This document shows, one piece after another, positions 25,218 to 33,881 of a DNA stretch of 64,000 bases (its first letter is position 1; every line of letters begins with the position of its first letter). The notes under the pieces were generated by a model. It did not search any database, had not been told where the DNA came from, and was given only the letters and a program-made list of their open reading frames with translations. Source of the stretch: Prosthecobacter gellanilyticus (lineage in GTDB: Bacteria > Verrucomicrobiota > Verrucomicrobiia > Verrucomicrobiales > Verrucomicrobiaceae); NCBI RefSeq assembly GCF_007992435.1, contig NZ_BKAG01000001.1, positions 62,001 to 126,000 on the forward strand. Direction: 5' to 3'. A program made the position numbers and the translations under genes.

Positions 25218-26792
25218 ATGTCCCTCCCCACCCGCCTCTGGAGCCGTCGCTGGCTCCGCGTCCTCACCTGGATCCTCATCACCCTCGTCACCCTGTGGGT
25301 CCTGCTTGCCGTCGTCCTGAAATGGACCGGCCAGCGCCGCTGGCAGCGCCTCACCCAGGAGCTCGAGTCCAAAAATGAAACTCTCGACTTCGTCAAACTC
25401 CAGCCCCCTCCCGTCCCCAACGATCAAAACCTCGCCGCCATCGACGCCCTGAACGGCATCCGCCTCGGCCCCGGTGACACCCCCGAAGCCAAAGCCGCCG
25501 AGACCAAGCGCAAGCGCATCGAGGACGCCGAGAGCCTCTTTAGATCCGCCGCCAGCCAGGCGACGCAGACCATCGTTCCTCGCGGTGACCCCCTCGGCAA
25601 AGCTCTGCCACCCTCCATACCTGACATCATCGGCCAGCTAGAGGTCTCCAAGCTCCAGCTCACCAAAGAGTCCGATGCCGCGGCCCTGCGTCAGGCCATC
25701 GAGAAACACGCCCCCTTCATCACCGAGATCACCCAGGCCGCGCTGACCCGCACGGAGGTGGACTACCTCCCGCGCTGGGACCAGACCCCGTTGCCACAAC
25801 CTCTTTTCGCCCTCCCCATCCCTTACTGCACCACCACCAATGCCCTGGGCCGTCTCCTGCAACTGCACGGCATCGCCTGCGCAGAATCCGGCGATCCTGA
25901 GGCAGCCACGGCCGATGTCGTGACCCTCCTGCGCCTGGCGGAAGGTCATCTCAAAGAGCCGCTCCTCATCTGCCATCTCGTCGGCATGGTCCTTCATCAA
26001 AACGCCGCCAGTCTCACCTGGCTGCTCCTGCAAAAACGCGCCCTCAGCGATACCCAGCTCCGTTCCCTCCAAACCGCTTTTTCCCGCCTGGAGATGCCAG
26101 CCAGCCTCCTCCAGGCCATGCGTGGCGAGATGGCCTTCGGCGCAGACATGGCCGCACATCTGGAAAAGAATGCCGCCGCCTATGCCATGCTCAAAAACAT
26201 GACGGAGAACTTTAGGCAATCGCCTTTCGAGGCCGTTTTTGTGAAGATGATCCCCTCCGGCTTCTTCACCCACGCCAAGGTCAGCCTCGTGCAGGCAGAG
26301 TGGGACCACCTCGTCCACCCGCTTCAGCACCAGTCCTTCAAAACAGCCCTGCAGTCTCCCGGCCAAGCCGAAGACTGGCTGAAAAGCATCAGCCTCCTCA
26401 AGCGCCCCGATCTCCTCCTGGCTAAAATGGCCCTGCCAGCCGTCAGCCAGGTTAAACTCTCCTCCGCCCTCGCCGAGAACACCCGCCGCCAAGCCCTCCT
26501 CGCCTGCGCCCTCGAGCGCCACTTCATCCAGCACGGCATTTATCCCGCTAGCCTGGATGCCCTTGAACCCGTCACCCTCGCCGGAGCCACCAAGACCGCC
26601 TTCGACGAATCCCCCATGCACTACCTCGCCAGCACCGACGGCCGCTACCGCCTCTGGCACAACGGCCCCGACGGCAAAGACGACGGCGGCGCAGTCGCCA
26701 AAGAAAAGAAATCCCCCGGCTCCAGCCCCAGCCCCCGCGACCCCCAATACCTCGGCGACTGGACCTGGCGCTACGAGCCCCTGAAAGAGTAA
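25218..26792 (+). CDS. Membrane-anchored protein of unknown function
   Basis: A 524-residue protein with one N-terminal hydrophobic segment (VLTWILITLVTLWVLLAVVL, about 14-33) and a large, probably periplasmic helical body. The C terminus (HGIYPASLDAL, then YRLWHNGPDGKDDGG) resembles endings of verrucomicrobial type II pseudopilin-like or related secreted proteins, where GPDGxDDGG recurs. ATG 25218 is preferred since upstream codons derive from a pyrimidine-rich intergenic repeat. It follows the anti-sigma gene by 166 bases and may be the effector or target of that sigma factor. Confidence 0.65.
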   Translation: MSLPTRLWSRRWLRVLTWILITLVTLWVLLAVVLKWTGQRRWQRLTQELESKNETLDFVKLQPPPVPNDQNLAAIDALNGIRLGPGDTPEAKAAETKRKRIEDAESLFRSAASQATQTIVPRGDPLGKALPPSIPDIIGQLEVSKLQLTKESDAAALRQAIEKHAPFITEITQAALTRTEVDYLPRWDQTPLPQPLFALPIPYCTTTNALGRLLQLHGIACAESGDPEAATADVVTLLRLAEGHLKEPLLICHLVGMVLHQNAASLTWLLLQKRALSDTQLRSLQTAFSRLEMPASLLQAMRGEMAFGADMAAHLEKNAAAYAMLKNMTENFRQSPFEAVFVKMIPSGFFTHAKVSLVQAEWDHLVHPLQHQSFKTALQSPGQAEDWLKSISLLKRPDLLLAKMALPAVSQVKLSSALAENTRRQALLACALERHFIQHGIYPASLDALEPVTLAGATKTAFDESPMHYLASTDGRYRLWHNGPDGKDDGGAVAKEKKSPGSSPSPRDPQYLGDWTWRYEPLKE

Positions 26793-27101
26793 CCCTGCAC
26801 GCCCCCAACGTACCACCCCATTCCAATGGGGTGGCACCTCGAAAACCTAACAAGAAAGAAGATAAATAAGAACCCCGCTCACCAAAATCCTTTCCGTCCT
26901 TCTCTCCACACCACACATTCCCCCCTCTCCCACACCCGAAACCCAAAGGGCTTCCGTCTTACAGCCCAGGGGTGCCGAGCTTTAGCGAGTGCTCCCCTGG
27001 GTTATCGACACGGCATTCTCCTTTCATGCCGAACCCCAAAGGGGTTCCGTCCTTTTCCGTGAACGTCGGCACCCACCGCCAATCCACCCCACCACCCGGT
27101 G
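26793..27101. other. Intergenic region packed with palindromes
   Basis: About 309 bases between convergent genes. They contain the CCACCCCATT/AATGGGGTGG palindrome (26813-26834), a stem of CCCAGGGG (26965-26972) with CCCCTGGG (26994-27001), and GAACCCC-AAA-GGGGTTC at 27031-27047. No gene is seen. These hairpins may terminate transcription from both sides. Confidence 0.7.
26813..26834. repeat. CCCCATT-CC-AATGGGG palindrome, copy 2
   Basis: Ten-bp arms CCACCCCATT and AATGGGGTGG around CC. Identical over its full length to 32168-32189. Confidence 0.88.
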
Positions 27102-28193
27102 TCACACCTTGATAAAAATCCCGCGCTTGTACAACCACCGTGCCAACAACAACAACAGGCCAAAACTCACACAAGACACCACCCATGCCCATTCCTTCCC
27201 CGGATGCCCCACAATGCGCTCGGTCACCGTCCGGAAAAACCCCAGCCCCGCGCAAACATACAGCGTGATCGGATTCGCCCCCACCCACATGAACGGCGTC
27301 GTCCAGCCCTTCCACCCGCGCACATCCACGATCCCGTAAAACACGCTTAACAACACCGCGCTCCATCCCCCGGCCACCAGCACAAAGCTCGACGACCAGA
27401 TCTTCTTGATCACTGGAAAAAACGGATGCCACACCCACCCCAGCGCGATCATCACCACGCCTGCGCCGATCAAGCCGAGCACCCTCTTCGAAGCCGTCGT
27501 CGAATTCACCAGCCACTTGCCCGCGAGAATCCCGATCAAAGCCGTCGCGATCGCCGGCAGCGTGCTCAGCAGCCCCTCCGGATCATGATCGCCATCATAC
27601 TTCCGCCCCGGCAGCCAGATCGAATCCAGATAGTTTGTTAGGTTGTGCCCTTCCGCATAATCCCCGGCGCCAAACCCCGGCACCGGCACAAAGGCCAGCA
27701 GTGCATGATACCCCACCAGCAGACCGATCACCGTCGCCACCAGCCCGCGCCAGCCTAACCAAAGAGAGATCATCCCCGCCGCCGCTGAGGCCAGGCCAAT
27801 GCGCTGCAACACCCCCAGCCACCGGATCTTCTCCCAGCCGTCTCGCAGGCCTCCCGAGAAGAGCACCCCGATCACCACCAGGATCAATGCACGGGCCAAA
27901 AGATGCTTCACTGCACTCGCACGCCCCTCCTTCTGCAACCGACGCGGCAGCGCAATCGCCATCGACACACCCGCGATGAACAGGAACAGCGGAAAGATCA
28001 GATCATAAAACCGGAACCCCTCCCAGGCCACATGATCCAGCTGCGTGTCCACCATCGTGGTGAACCCACTTCCAGGCGCAAACCGGTTCAGCACCCCCTG
28101 CAGCACCCCGCCCATCCCCAGAATCCAGCACATGTCAAAACCGCGCAAAGCATCCAGGGAGACAAGACGTGACGAAGAAGAGTTCTGAGACAT
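27102..28193 (-). CDS. DUF5009/HGSNAT-like acyltransferase membrane protein
   Basis: Polytopic inner-membrane protein of 363 residues with about ten spans. The opening RLVSLDALRGFDMCWILG is the acyltransferase-3-like signature shared by DUF5009/COG4299 proteins and the eukaryotic heparan-alpha-glucosaminide N-acetyltransferase. Further matches are FRFYDLIFPLFLFIAGVSMA near 60 and FMWVGANPITLYV near 295. It likely moves acetyl groups across the membrane to a glycan; the substrate is unknown. Confidence 0.83.
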   Translation of the reverse strand: MSQNSSSSRLVSLDALRGFDMCWILGMGGVLQGVLNRFAPGSGFTTMVDTQLDHVAWEGFRFYDLIFPLFLFIAGVSMAIALPRRLQKEGRASAVKHLLARALILVVIGVLFSGGLRDGWEKIRWLGVLQRIGLASAAAGMISLWLGWRGLVATVIGLLVGYHALLAFVPVPGFGAGDYAEGHNLTNYLDSIWLPGRKYDGDHDPEGLLSTLPAIATALIGILAGKWLVNSTTASKRVLGLIGAGVVMIALGWVWHPFFPVIKKIWSSSFVLVAGGWSAVLLSVFYGIVDVRGWKGWTTPFMWVGANPITLYVCAGLGFFRTVTERIVGHPGKEWAWVVSCVSFGLLLLLARWLYKRGIFIKV

Positions 28194-28290
28194 GCTGCCC
28201 AGGAGACGCGCCCATTCACAGAAATCTCTCAGCCCTCTTCCAGAGGCGCACGAACACTCGTGCCCGCTGTTTGGCTTCCCGCCTCCGATC

Positions 28291-28965
28291 TTACGTCCAC
28301 CTCGAAACCCGGCTATCCAGCTGAAACACCTGCCCGCTCACGTTCTCCAGGCTGTGCAGAAACGCGATGAACCTCGCAGCATCAGCCACCGTGTTCAGTC
28401 TCCCTAAAGTATGCGCTGAAAGGATGCGCGCACGATGCGCCTCGTCCGCCAGCAGATGCTTCGTCATCTTCGTGTCCAGAAAGCCCGGCAGCACACAGTT
28501 CGCTCGCACGCCACGCGCGCCATACTCCGCCGCCGTGGACTGCGTCAGTCCGATCAACCCCGCCTTCGCTGCCGCATAATTAGTTTGGCCAATCGGCCCG
28601 CTCAGCGCGCTGAAGGAGCCAATGTTCACGATGTGCCCCGCACGCTGCTTCACCATCAGCTTCAAAGCTGCCTGCGTGCATAGAAACGCGCCTTTGAGAT
28701 TTACCTCCAGCACTTCGGAGAACTCTTCCTCGCTCATATTCACCATCCGCCGGTCACGCGTGATGCCCGCATTGTGCACCAGCAGATCCAACCGCGGCAA
28801 AGCGCTTATCACACGCTGCACCTGCGCCTTGTCCGTGACATCCATCTCACCATGCGATGGCGCATGCACCACCCAGCCCTGTGCCTCCAGCTCAGCACGG
28901 ACGGCCACGGCCAGGTCACCTTCCCCGCCGGTGATGAGTACGACTGCTGGAGATGCATCACTCAT
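28291..28965 (-). CDS. SDR-family oxidoreductase
   Basis: Short-chain dehydrogenase of 224 residues. The catalytic set is present: NAG near 88, Ser in NIGSFSALSG near 137, and Tyr/Lys in TNYAAAKAG near 151-155. NLKGAFLC is the conserved Asn helix. The nucleotide-binding loop reads TGGEGDLA instead of the common TGxxxGIG, a variation that may alter cofactor binding. The gene overlaps the upstream MFS transporter by four bases and is probably co-expressed; the pair could import and oxidise the same compound. Confidence 0.87.
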   Translation of the reverse strand: MSDASPAVVLITGGEGDLAVAVRAELEAQGWVVHAPSHGEMDVTDKAQVQRVISALPRLDLLVHNAGITRDRRMVNMSEEEFSEVLEVNLKGAFLCTQAALKLMVKQRAGHIVNIGSFSALSGPIGQTNYAAAKAGLIGLTQSTAAEYGARGVRANCVLPGFLDTKMTKHLLADEAHRARILSAHTLGRLNTVADAARFIAFLHSLENVSGQVFQLDSRVSRWT

Positions 28966-30320
28966 TCAGGGATCATCACGGGAGTCTCCTTGGCCTTCCG
29001 GATGCCCAGGCCGAGAAAGTAAACAATCGCGGAAGCAATGAACATGGAAGACGCCAGGAAGTAAAAACCATTGGCATAAGACCCGGTCGCATCCTTGATC
29101 TGGCCTAGGATCCACGGCCCGGTCGCACCTCCGAGATTCCCCACGGAATTGATGAGTCCGATGCTGCCCGCCGCCGCCGCTTCAGCCAGGAACAAGCTCG
29201 GCAGCGACCAGAAGGCCGGCATGTAGGTCTTGAACCCCGCGAAGGCCACCATGAGGCAGGCCATGGTCAGCACCAGATTGCCCTTCGTCAGCGGTGCAAA
29301 CAGCATCGCCAGTGCCCCGATGAAGATCGGCACACAGGCATGCAGCCGACGCTCCTGCATCCGGTCCGAGCTCCAGCCGCCAAAGAGCTGCCCAAACAGC
29401 GCCAGCAGCGGTGGCAGCACGATGAGCATGGTGAAGTCCTTGGTGCTCAAGGCATACCAGTCCTGGATCACGCTGGGCATGAAGAGCTCCATGCTGTGGC
29501 TGCAGGTGGTGATGAAAAAGTACGCTGCACAGAGCAGCAAAACCTTCGGATGAGAAAAGGCTTCCATCAGCGTCATGCGCTTGCCCTTGGTCTTCAGCAG
29601 TCTCTCACGCTCAAGCTCCGTCTCCAGCGCTTCGGCCTCTTCAGGCGTGAGCCACTTGGCCTGCTTCGGCCGGTCCGTGAGCAGCCACAGCACGCCAATG
29701 CCCAATAACACTGCCGGGATGGCCCAGAAGATATACACCCATTGCCAGCCCACGAGCCCTAGCAGCTTCGGATGGAAGATCACCTCACCCGACTGCAAAG
29801 TCTCCGAGCTGCCGAACTTGAGAAACCAGTTGGAGATCGGGCTGAGCATCTGCGCAAACGGTGTCGCGATGAGGAAGTAAGACAGCGCCTTCGCGCGATC
29901 ACGCGCGGTGAACCAGTGGGTGAGATAGATGATCACCCCGGGGAAGAACCCCGCCTCGGCCAGCCCCAGCAGGAAGCGCACGACATAAAATTGGTTCGGC
30001 GTGGTCACAAAGGCCGTCAGAGCGGCCATCATCCCCCAGCTCACCATGATGCGGCAGATCCATTTCCGCGCGCTCCAGCGCTCCACCATCAGCGAACCCG
30101 GGATCTCCAGGAGGAAGTAGCCGATGAAGAAAAGCGTGCTGCCAAACCCGATCACCGCATTGGTGAACTCAGGCATGTCCTTCACCATCGTCAGCTTCGC
30201 CACCGCCACGTTCACCCGGTCCACGTACGCGATCATGTAGCTCACAAAGAGCACCGGCAGCAGGCGGAAAAAGGCTTTGCGCCGGGCGCGATCAAGCGGG
30301 GAGGTGGATTCTTCGGGCAT
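28962..30320 (-). CDS. MFS transporter, anion:cation symporter type
   Basis: Twelve-span secondary transporter of 452 residues. The N-terminal YMIAYVDRVNVAVAKL is typical of the ACS family (hexuronate, galactonate, tartrate, phthalate-type symporters). GYFLLEIPGSLMVERW near 70 and RFLLGLAEAGFFPGVIIYL near 110 are the conserved loop and TM4 segments. It likely takes up an organic acid. Its stop codon overlaps the start of the SDR gene. Confidence 0.88.
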   Translation of the reverse strand: MPEESTSPLDRARRKAFFRLLPVLFVSYMIAYVDRVNVAVAKLTMVKDMPEFTNAVIGFGSTLFFIGYFLLEIPGSLMVERWSARKWICRIMVSWGMMAALTAFVTTPNQFYVVRFLLGLAEAGFFPGVIIYLTHWFTARDRAKALSYFLIATPFAQMLSPISNWFLKFGSSETLQSGEVIFHPKLLGLVGWQWVYIFWAIPAVLLGIGVLWLLTDRPKQAKWLTPEEAEALETELERERLLKTKGKRMTLMEAFSHPKVLLLCAAYFFITTCSHSMELFMPSVIQDWYALSTKDFTMLIVLPPLLALFGQLFGGWSSDRMQERRLHACVPIFIGALAMLFAPLTKGNLVLTMACLMVAFAGFKTYMPAFWSLPSLFLAEAAAAGSIGLINSVGNLGGATGPWILGQIKDATGSYANGFYFLASSMFIASAIVYFLGLGIRKAKETPVMIPE

Positions 30321-30447
30321 GGGAGAGGTTGGAACGCCCGATGCTAGCGACCTCCATCACGAACACCACATCAAAAGCCATTTCCAAAAAACCGTGCAAA
30401 CAAAAGCCCCGTGTCGTATGTCTAGTACTGTACTGTAACCGACCGTC

Positions 30448-31002
30448 ATGCCTGAATCCGCTGACTCCAAATCGTTGACCGGCAACCTGCTTCTCGCCGT
30501 TCCGTCCATGCGTGATCCCAATTTTTCGCGCACCGTGGTCTTCATGGCCGCCCACACCACCAAGGAAGGCGCCTTCGGCTACGTGCTGAACCGCCCGCTG
30601 GATCAGCGCGTGTCAGACCTGCTGCCTGATCAAAGCCTCGGCGCCCTCGGTCAGGTGCGCGTCTACGTCGGCGGCCCCGTCGCGACCGATAAACTCGCCT
30701 TCGCCTCCCTGCACTGGAACCGCAAGGAAGGCACCCTCCGCTGCCAGACCCATCTTTCCGTGAACGATGCCCTGCACGAGCTCAGCATGGGCCACGATGT
30801 GCGCGGCTTCGTCGGCTACTCCGGCTGGTCCAAAGGCCAGATCGAAAACGAGATCAAGCACCGCTCCTGGATCGTCACCCCCTCCCGCAAGACCATCCTC
30901 ACCACCCAGCCCGTCACTAAGATGTGGACGGCGGTTCTCGAAGAAATGGGCCCCGTCTACCAGCTCATGGCCCACACGCCCGAGAAGGTGGAGCTGAATT
31001 AG
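30448..31002 (+). CDS. YqgE/AlgH family protein
   Basis: UPF0301 protein of 184 residues. Characteristic segments: LTGNLLLAVPSMRDPNFSRTVV near 10 (location only), GYVLNRPLD near 46, VYVGGPV near 74 and RGFVGYSGWSKGQIENEI near 117. The family is widespread, cytosolic and of uncertain function; AlgH was named for an effect on alginate regulation in Pseudomonas. It is divergent from the MFS gene. The region just upstream has TAGTACTGTACTGTA, a small tandem that might include a -10 element. Confidence 0.88.
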   Translation: MPESADSKSLTGNLLLAVPSMRDPNFSRTVVFMAAHTTKEGAFGYVLNRPLDQRVSDLLPDQSLGALGQVRVYVGGPVATDKLAFASLHWNRKEGTLRCQTHLSVNDALHELSMGHDVRGFVGYSGWSKGQIENEIKHRSWIVTPSRKTILTTQPVTKMWTAVLEEMGPVYQLMAHTPEKVELN

Positions 31003-31036
31003 ATTCAACACCGCGAAACGCTATCAGACGTGTCTT

Positions 31037-31082
31037 TCGGGCCAACAGCCCGATACTCCTCAGCCCTGGGCAACGCCCAGGG
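31037..31082. repeat. Two adjacent palindromes
   Basis: TCGGGC-CAACA-GCCCGA at 31037-31053 and CCCTGGGC-AAC-GCCCAGGG at 31064-31082, downstream of the AlgH-family gene and facing the convergent tatD-like gene. They belong to the same palindromic style as the array at 43478-43733. Confidence 0.8.
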
Positions 31083-31250
31083 TTTCAAAAGTGCATGCGT
31101 CGTCTGTCACCCAGAGCACTGAAAGTGCGACACTCGACTCCTCGGGCATTTCATCTCTGTGACCCTGGACATAGATCGCGGCATTCCAGTACTCAAAACA
31201 TTCGTCTGCCCCTATTCGCCTGCCAATCGAGATGCGAAGGGCACTTACCA

Positions 31251-32063
31251 CTAACTAAACCGCCCGCTCTTGGCCTCGCCAAACAACCGCCGGTAATTCT
31301 CCTCAATCCGCGCCTCCAGCTCCTCCACGCTCATCCCGCGCACCTTCGCCAGCAGCTCATAGCTCACGCGCAGATTCGCCGGATGATTGATCGCCTGCCC
31401 CTCATGCATCAGCGGATGCGGATTCAGCTCATCCGGCGGCCGCATGTCCGGCGCATCCGTCTCTGCTAATAACCGGTCCAGCGGCACCGCTGCAAAGGTC
31501 GCGAGCTGCTGCGCCTTCCGCGCATGCCCGAAATACGGCGACAGCGAGAAGTAGGCCCCCATCTTCACAAACCCCGGCACCATCTCCACCGGGCCGCCAT
31601 ACGAGTGCAGCAAAAAGCCACGCTCTGGTAGCCGAGCCGCACGCAACTGCTCCTCCAGCAAACCCCAGGCGCGCAGACAATGGATGCTCGCCGCGCGATC
31701 CAGCTCCACCGCCAGCTCAAGCTGCGCGCGAAAGCACTCCACCTGCGCCTCGATGTCCGGATTCTCAATCCATCGATCCAGCCCGATCTCACCCACCGGT
31801 GCCTTCGGAAACTCTGTGAGATAGTCCCGCAGCTTCTCCAGCCACTGCGCCCCCCGCTCCTTCACATACCACGGATGCAGGCCAAACGAAGGCCGCACCC
31901 ACGCATGCTCACGCGCCAGCTGCGCCACCTCCTCCCAGTCATCTTCCCCCGACCCATCCACTACCACCTCACCCACACCCAGCCCTGGCAGCATGCGCAT
32001 CACCTCCCCTCTCACCGCATCCAGCCGTTGATCCTGAAAATGATTGTGCGCATCGTAGAGCAT
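31251..32063 (-). CDS. TatD family metal-dependent hydrolase
   Basis: TIM-barrel hydrolase of 270 residues, related to TatD DNases. Metal ligands are visible: YDAHNHF at the N terminus, the Glu in VGEIGLD near 93, His in ASIHCLRAW near 128, His in LLHSYGG near 152, and Asp in LAETDAPD near 201. TatD proteins act as 3'-5' exonucleases and repair-related enzymes; despite the name they are not needed for Tat export. Single gene with a palindrome-bearing upstream region. Confidence 0.88.
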   Translation of the reverse strand: MLYDAHNHFQDQRLDAVRGEVMRMLPGLGVGEVVVDGSGEDDWEEVAQLAREHAWVRPSFGLHPWYVKERGAQWLEKLRDYLTEFPKAPVGEIGLDRWIENPDIEAQVECFRAQLELAVELDRAASIHCLRAWGLLEEQLRAARLPERGFLLHSYGGPVEMVPGFVKMGAYFSLSPYFGHARKAQQLATFAAVPLDRLLAETDAPDMRPPDELNPHPLMHEGQAINHPANLRVSYELLAKVRGMSVEELEARIEENYRRLFGEAKSGRFS

Positions 32064-32128
32064 GAGGCTGCCATCTTAGCATGGACACACCGTCGATGCA
32101 TTCAAACTCACCGATTCATCGCAAACGA

Positions 32129-32189
32129 AACCCCATTGGAATGGGGTTCAACGCCAGCCCCATCGTACCACCCCATTCCAATGGGGTGG
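32129..32189. repeat. CCCCATT-CC-AATGGGG palindromes, copies 3 and 4
   Basis: Copy 3 is at 32129-32148 in the opposite sense (AACCCCATT-GG-AATGGGGTT) and copy 4 at 32168-32189. Placed head to head with 19 bases between, they form a doublet upstream of tatD and downstream of the alpha/alpha-toroid gene. Confidence 0.88.
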
Positions 32190-32231
32190 ATCGTTGGAGT
32201 CCAATCAAGATCGAACTCCTCACCAGACCTC

Positions 32232-33860
32232 TCACCGATCCGTCGCAATCAACCTCAGCGCCTTCTCTTTCTCCGGATCCTTCCTCAGCATCGCCGTCTG
32301 CAGCATGGCCAGCGCCAGCGTGTCACACCTCGATGCCGCCGAATAGATGTTCTCCTTCACTGAAGCCCTCGGCAGCGGATGCTCATCCGGCCAGAACTTC
32401 TTCACCGCCCACGCCGCATACCACTCCGCACGTGCGAGGTACTTCTCCTCCTTCGTCAGCTTGTGCACCTCATTCAAAAGCACAATCACATTGCCAATCG
32501 ACCCCGCCTCGATGTCCGGCCCGCGCTCACCCTTCTTGGAAGGTTGTCCCAGCCCTGATTCCGGATCCGCCGTGAGATAGTTGTCCGCACAGGCCACCAG
32601 CAGTTTCTTGTAACCCTCTTTGTTAGTCTGTTGATACCTCGCGATGAGCGTCGGCACCACCCACGTGTGTGGATGCTCGCCCGAATAGGCCGAGCGCCAT
32701 CCACCCGTGTATGGCACCCGCCTTGGCGGCTTGCCGCTGTCCAGATCCTCCTTCGTCATCCAGTACTCCGCAGGCTCCAGCGTCGTCGGATCACAGAAAA
32801 GCACGAAGCCCTTGCCACCCGGACCCGGATCATGCGGTGTCGCGAGGAAGCAGGTATCAATGCCATCCGCCAGCGCCAGCATGCGCTTCTTTAGATCCTC
32901 CGGCATTGCATCCGCCGCATACCCAAGCTCGATCGCCAGCGCCACCGGACTCTGCGTGTACACATAGTCCGTCTTCTTCCCACTCTTATCGATGGCAAAA
33001 TCCCCCGAGCCATGCGGAATCGCACCGGACTTCGCATTCCTGCGCCCTTCATAAAACGCCACCAGCTTGTCCACCGCCTCCAGGATCTCCGCATCCTTCG
33101 TGTGCCGGTAATCCGCACCCCAGGTGCCGATATAGAATCCACCATGACGCGGAAAATCATGCCCGCGACGGCTCGTCGACTTGCTCAAGATCATCGCATG
33201 TCGTGAGAACGAGATCGTCCCGCCATCATGATTGATCTGGTTCCGCCACAGCGCCTGCGCGAAGCGATGACAAGCCTCCGGCGCCAGCTTCCATGACCTC
33301 TCCCAAAAGATCCACGGCCGGTAAAACTCGTGGATCATGCTGTCCTTCGGTTTGTCTAGCAGATAGCCGCCTGGATCATTCCTCAGCAGATCCCAGCCCA
33401 GATGCTCACCCCAGCAAAAGAAGCCGTACTGCGGCTCCTGGCAGTGCTTCAAGAACCAGCCGATCACCTTCTCAGACTCCGCCGCATACTTCGGATCACC
33501 GGTGATCACGCTAAGCGCATCAAAGATCTGATACAGGTTCAGATCGTGGTGAATGTTCGCCGTCGTCTTGAACTCCTGCGGCACGCGTGCATTGACGAGA
33601 TTACCCACCTTGATGCGCGGGATCTGGTAGCTGTCCCGCAGCAGCGTCAGCGGAAACAGCGGAACCTCCTTGTGTGGCAGGTTCTCTCGGCTGTGATCAA
33701 TCATCGCATCCGCAAAGCGCTTCACGATTGCCATCGAATCCGGTGCAGCGGCCTGAGCATTGGCATTTCCACCCAAAGCGAGAGCAGAGATCAGCACCAG
33801 AAGCCCGCCAAAGCTCTGGCGACGGGAGGACATGGATTCCATCAAGGACGTCATCATCAT
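32232..33860 (-). CDS. Secreted alpha/alpha-toroid protein, probable sugar-active
   Basis: Exported protein of up to 542 residues with signal segment SFGGLLVLISALALGGNANA. Periodic helical repeats with Trp, Asp and His (HHDLNLYQIFDALSVITGD near 110, GFFCWGEHLGWDLLR near 150, YIGTWGADYRHTKDAE near 255) fit the six-hairpin or pectate-lyase-like alpha/alpha toroid of glycan-degrading enzymes. I cannot assign a specific family or catalytic residue. Any of three ATGs in the first ten codons could start it. It follows the DUF1501 gene by 21 bases and must be in its operon, suggesting both act on the same extracellular substrate. Confidence 0.65.
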   Translation of the reverse strand: MMMTSLMESMSSRRQSFGGLLVLISALALGGNANAQAAAPDSMAIVKRFADAMIDHSRENLPHKEVPLFPLTLLRDSYQIPRIKVGNLVNARVPQEFKTTANIHHDLNLYQIFDALSVITGDPKYAAESEKVIGWFLKHCQEPQYGFFCWGEHLGWDLLRNDPGGYLLDKPKDSMIHEFYRPWIFWERSWKLAPEACHRFAQALWRNQINHDGGTISFSRHAMILSKSTSRRGHDFPRHGGFYIGTWGADYRHTKDAEILEAVDKLVAFYEGRRNAKSGAIPHGSGDFAIDKSGKKTDYVYTQSPVALAIELGYAADAMPEDLKKRMLALADGIDTCFLATPHDPGPGGKGFVLFCDPTTLEPAEYWMTKEDLDSGKPPRRVPYTGGWRSAYSGEHPHTWVVPTLIARYQQTNKEGYKKLLVACADNYLTADPESGLGQPSKKGERGPDIEAGSIGNVIVLLNEVHKLTKEEKYLARAEWYAAWAVKKFWPDEHPLPRASVKENIYSAASRCDTLALAMLQTAMLRKDPEKEKALRLIATDR

Positions 33861-33881
33861 AAAAAGATACCTAACGAATTT

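Noticed and set aside
25638-26837. 399-codon minus-strand frame rich in Gly and Val
   Set aside because: It is antisense to the membrane-anchored protein gene at 25218, whose signal anchor and C-terminal motif are more protein-like.
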